Made by a program: the position numbers and the translations under genes | In this document: piece by piece, positions 6,996 to 9,211 of the stretch | How the letters are laid out: every line of letters begins with the position of its first letter | How positions within the stretch are numbered: position 1 is the first letter of the stretch | The notes under the pieces: model-generated | Told to the model about the DNA's origin: nothing | What the model saw: the letters and a program-made list of their open reading frames with translations, nothing else | Database searches by the model: none | NCBI GenBank assembly: GCA_946480125.1 | Contig: CAMLIY010000112.1 | Location: 1 to 9,211, forward strand | DNA from: an uncultured Asticcacaulis sp. | GTDB lineage: Bacteria; Pseudomonadota; Alphaproteobacteria; Caulobacterales; Caulobacteraceae | Length of the DNA stretch: 9,211 bases | Direction: 5' to 3'

Positions 6996-7015
6996 GGCGG
7001 AGAGAGGCTCTCGCC
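6996..7015 (+). promoter_or_regulatory. Leader hairpin before the DUF932 gene
   Basis: GGC-g-GAGAG (6996-7004) pairs with CTCTC-GCC (7008-7015) around a 3-base loop, giving eight pairs with one bulged G. It ends 6 bases before the upstream ATG at 7022 and would bury the purine-rich GGAGAGAGG there, arguing against that start. The 6884-7036 gap must also hold the divergent promoters for the DUF932 gene and the gene at 6407-6883; I see no convincing -35/-10 pair. Confidence 0.35.
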
Positions 7016-7023
7016 ACCGTCAT

Positions 7024-7027
7024 GGAG
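7024..7027 (+). promoter_or_regulatory. Ribosome binding site deciding the DUF932 start
   Basis: GGAG nine bases before ATG at 7037. The alternative ATG at 7022 has its only purine-rich site some 15 bases away and inside the leader hairpin. Confidence 0.5.
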
Positions 7028-7036
7028 CTAACCGAG

Positions 7037-8233
7037 ATGCCACAACTTCTTCCCACCACCCCTTCCGTTTCCGTCCAGTCCGGGTTCAAGATCGACCCCT
7101 TCCGCGGCCAATCTAATGGCCGCGTGTCATCCGAATGGTTTTCTCGTCCCGATGACGAGCGCTTTCTGTCCCTTACCGACCTTGCGAATACAGTCCGTCA
7201 ACGTGCCGAGCGAAGCCGGACGCGCATAGTCGAGAGCGCCCAAATCCAGGTGGAGGCCAGACGGGACGACCCAGAGCGCCTTACCTTATTATTGCCTGGG
7301 CAGGACCAACCCCTATCCCCCACCCACTGGTCTTTCGGCCAGCTTGCCAGTCTCGTAGGCGCGCCGGCAGGATACTTGCGTGAGCTTCCCGCACCGCTCT
7401 CGGCCATCAACCTGCAATACGGGCTTGCCAATCACCGTGGCGAGCAGATCAAGACACTTGAGACCGACGATGGCCGCACGGAGCTACGCGCGGTGACCGG
7501 CGCTGATTACGGGCGCATATTCGACATTGAACTATGTGAAGCGGTACAACGGTTCGCCGGCAACGGAACCGGCGATACGCGATGGAAGGTACCGGGCCAA
7601 ATCGACTGGTCAACTCATGTTTATCGGCCGCACGTCGATATCACCAAGGAGACCACGACCCTCTACGCCTCGGATCGTGACGTCTTCCTGTTCTTGGTCG
7701 ACGACACCCACCCCATTGAGGCGGGGCGTCTGCCCGATGGGTCACCGGATCTTTACTTCCGAGGCTTTTACACCTGGAATAGCGAAGTCGGTGCCAAGAC
7801 CTTGGGTATCGCCTCCTTTTACTTGAGAGGCGTTTGCCAAAATCGCTGTTTATGGGGCGTCGAGGACTTCCAGGAAATTACCATCCGCCACAGCAAGTAC
7901 GCCGCCAACCGATTTGCGTTGGAGGCTGCGCCTGCGCTTGACGCCTTTGCCAATTCGTCGCCTCAGCCCTTCATCAACGGCATACGGGCCGCAAGGGAGC
8001 GGATCGTCGCCCGGTCCGACGAAGAACGGATCGACTTCCTCCGCCAACAAAAATTCGGAAAGACGGAGGCCGTGAAAATCATCAAAACCGTTCTTGCCGA
8101 GGAAGGCCGGCCCCCTGAAAGCGTCTGGGACTTCGTTCAAGGTATCACTGCCGTCGCACGCACCAAGCCGCATCAAGACGTGCGCCTCGACATGGAAGTC
8201 CAGGCTCGATCATTGCTCCGACGAGCGACGTGA
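7037..8233 (+). CDS. DUF932-family plasmid/phage-type protein
   Basis: A 398-residue cytoplasmic protein of the DUF932 family (phage/plasmid-related), common on plasmids and integrative elements and of unproven biochemical role. Recognisable stretches, numbered from 7037, are GRVSSEWFSRPDDERFLSL at about 29-47, WSFGQLASLVGAPAGYL near 97-113, LRAVTGADYGRI near 149-160, and TTTLYASDRDVFLFLVDD near 209-226. Next come YFRGFYTWNSEVGAKTLG near 243-260, CQNRCLWGVEDFQEITIRHS near 270-289, and VWDFVQGITAVAR near 363-375. The order and length look complete. The start at 7037 is preferred over ATG at 7022: GGAG lies nine bases upstream, and homologues as I recall begin close to this MPxLxPTTP. It is divergent from the hypothetical gene and runs tail to tail into the ABC gene, overlapping it by 24 bases. 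Confidence 0.88.
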   Translation: MPQLLPTTPSVSVQSGFKIDPFRGQSNGRVSSEWFSRPDDERFLSLTDLANTVRQRAERSRTRIVESAQIQVEARRDDPERLTLLLPGQDQPLSPTHWSFGQLASLVGAPAGYLRELPAPLSAINLQYGLANHRGEQIKTLETDDGRTELRAVTGADYGRIFDIELCEAVQRFAGNGTGDTRWKVPGQIDWSTHVYRPHVDITKETTTLYASDRDVFLFLVDDTHPIEAGRLPDGSPDLYFRGFYTWNSEVGAKTLGIASFYLRGVCQNRCLWGVEDFQEITIRHSKYAANRFALEAAPALDAFANSSPQPFINGIRAARERIVARSDEERIDFLRQQKFGKTEAVKIIKTVLAEEGRPPESVWDFVQGITAVARTKPHQDVRLDMEVQARSLLRRAT

Positions 8234-9211
8234 ATGGGCCGCTTGCTCGCTGCCAGGCACGGTTCCGCTCCAGAGATGCCGATAGTCCGCGCTGGTGGCA
8301 AGTAGATCCTTGTGTCGTCCGCTTGAAACCAGTCTGCCCTCCCGCATGAACAAGACCTGGTCGGCATATTCTGCAAGCCGCGCCCGATGGGTTATCAGCA
8401 CCATAGTGGTTTGCGCGCCGTATCTGACCATGAGCGAGTCGATCACGCGCTCTTCGCTCGCGGGGTCAAGGGACGAGGTACTTTCATCGAAAATGATGGC
8501 CGGTACCTTGACCCCTGCAAGGCGCGCCAGTTCCAGCTTCTGGATTTGACCACCTGAGAGGCGTTCACCCTGCTCGCCGACAATCACCGTCAAATCAATC
8601 GGCCGGCCAGCGTCATAGAACCGCCATTCGGTTAGCAGGGCTTCTAGGTCGGCCGAGGAGTGCCGCGTCGGCGGATACAAGGCATTGTCGCCCAGTGTAC
8701 GATGGAAAAGGCCAATGAACTGGGGCACATACATGATGTGACGGTAGCGTTCGGAAGAAGGAATGGCGGATAGCGCCTGTCCGTTCAACGACACACCGCC
8801 TTGAATGGGGTTGAGCACACCCGCCATAAGCTGTGCCAAGGTCGATTTGCCTGACCCGTTTGGACCGACAATGACGTTAAACGACCCCGGCTCCAGCACG
8901 AAGGACACATCGCGCAGCCCAGGTAAGCCTGGACCGTATTCGAAGGACAGGTCATCTACGGTAATTCGTGCCGGCACCAGCTCGACTTTTTTCGTCTCCG
9001 ACGAGACGTCTCGTATGTCGGCCAGCCCTAGCACCTCACCGAGATTGGCAAGCGAAACGCCCGCCTGTGAAAGTGTAAATCCGAAGCCGCTCAGCGGTTT
9101 GAACAAACAGGCCTGTAACGCCTGGCACCTCCCGGCAGACATATAAATCTTCCGCATCCCCATTTTGCATCGGTTCCGCCGACTGGACATGTCAATCTCT
9201 TCCCAGCTGGC
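8210..9211 (-). CDS. ABC exporter, C-terminal ATPase half (5' end beyond window); candidate lasso-peptide exporter
   Basis: The frame is open to the right edge, so the ATG at 9190 is probably internal and most of the membrane domain is missing. Visible first is the end of a type I exporter membrane domain (FKPLSGFGFTLSQAGVSLAN, about 180-120 bases into the gene from the edge). A complete nucleotide-binding domain follows. Numbered from 9190 it has Walker A GPNGSGKST at 109-117, Q-loop VPQ at 155-157, signature LSGGQ at 211-215, Walker B IIFDE at 232-236, D-loop SSLD at 239-242 and H-loop His268. It should hydrolyse ATP to export a peptide or other substrate from the cytoplasm. The lasso role (like McjD) is inferred only from the isopeptidase set on the same strand 2.5 kb away; another bacteriocin or multidrug exporter is possible. 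The last residues overlap the DUF932 gene end by 24 bases. Confidence 0.88.
   Translation of the reverse strand, partial: ASWEEIDMSSRRNRCKMGMRKIYMSAGRCQALQACLFKPLSGFGFTLSQAGVSLANLGEVLGLADIRDVSSETKKVELVPARITVDDLSFEYGPGLPGLRDVSFVLEPGSFNVIVGPNGSGKSTLAQLMAGVLNPIQGGVSLNGQALSAIPSSERYRHIMYVPQFIGLFHRTLGDNALYPPTRHSSADLEALLTEWRFYDAGRPIDLTVIVGEQGERLSGGQIQKLELARLAGVKVPAIIFDESTSSLDPASEERVIDSLMVRYGAQTTMVLITHRARLAEYADQVLFMREGRLVSSGRHKDLLATSADYRHLWSGTVPGSEQAAHSRRSSEQ

Noticed and set aside
6884..7021. Search for a lasso precursor or small RNA gene in the gaps
   Set aside because: No short frame with a plausible leader, Thr at -2 and an acidic residue at ring position 7-9 in any intergenic gap; no tRNA or CRISPR-like repeats seen anywhere in the window.
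7850..8176. Minus-strand open frame of 108 codons within the DUF932 gene
   Set aside because: Shadow of a well-matched plus-strand family protein.
5744..8238. 8-bp inverted match (CCCATTCA at 5744-5751, TGAATGGG at 8231-8238) flanking the XRE-DUF932 block
   Set aside because: Tempting as element ends, but an 8-base match between two short junction windows is not unlikely by chance and no longer similarity surrounds it.

Overview
The window reads as an accessory region of an alphaproteobacterium. A sphingomonad or Caulobacter/Asticcacaulis relative is the best guess, from moderately high GC, an STN-type TonB transducer with FecI/FecR partners, and a recognisable lasso-peptide isopeptidase. 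This is inference from gene content; there is no rRNA or housekeeping marker. It could lie on a plasmid or an integrated element, because a plasmid-type DUF932 gene sits in the middle.

Layout. The left 5.7 kb is one tightly packed minus-strand set, read from right to left. It holds an ECF sigma factor (5176..5748), a FecR-type anti-sigma regulator (4147..5169), an outer-membrane TonB-dependent transducer with an N-terminal STN domain (1317..3917), and an exported beta-propeller protein of the AtxE2 lasso-peptide isopeptidase family (1..1313) whose catalytic half lies beyond the left edge. Next come an AT-richer divergent control region and a small XRE-type repressor-like gene on the plus strand (5923..6282). 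They are followed by an unrecognised minus-strand gene (6407..6883) and a plus-strand DUF932 gene (7037..8233). The right edge holds the ATPase half of an ABC exporter on the minus strand (8210..9211, open at the edge).

How the genes may work together. The receptor would bind an extracellular ligand, expected to be a lasso peptide because of the linked isopeptidase. Its STN domain would signal across the periplasm to FecR, which releases the sigma factor to transcribe the receptor and isopeptidase. The ligand would be imported through the outer membrane and its threaded ring opened by the isopeptidase in the periplasm (a signal peptide is visible). The ABC protein is a plausible lasso-peptide exporter, which would make this a producer's own export, sensing and recycling locus. 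No precursor, cyclase or leader peptidase gene is in the window; if present they should lie beyond 9211.

The XRE/unknown/DUF932 block (about 5.8-8.2 kb) looks like an unrelated insertion between the two halves of the lasso locus. Several perfect palindromes in the intergenic spaces are candidate operators.
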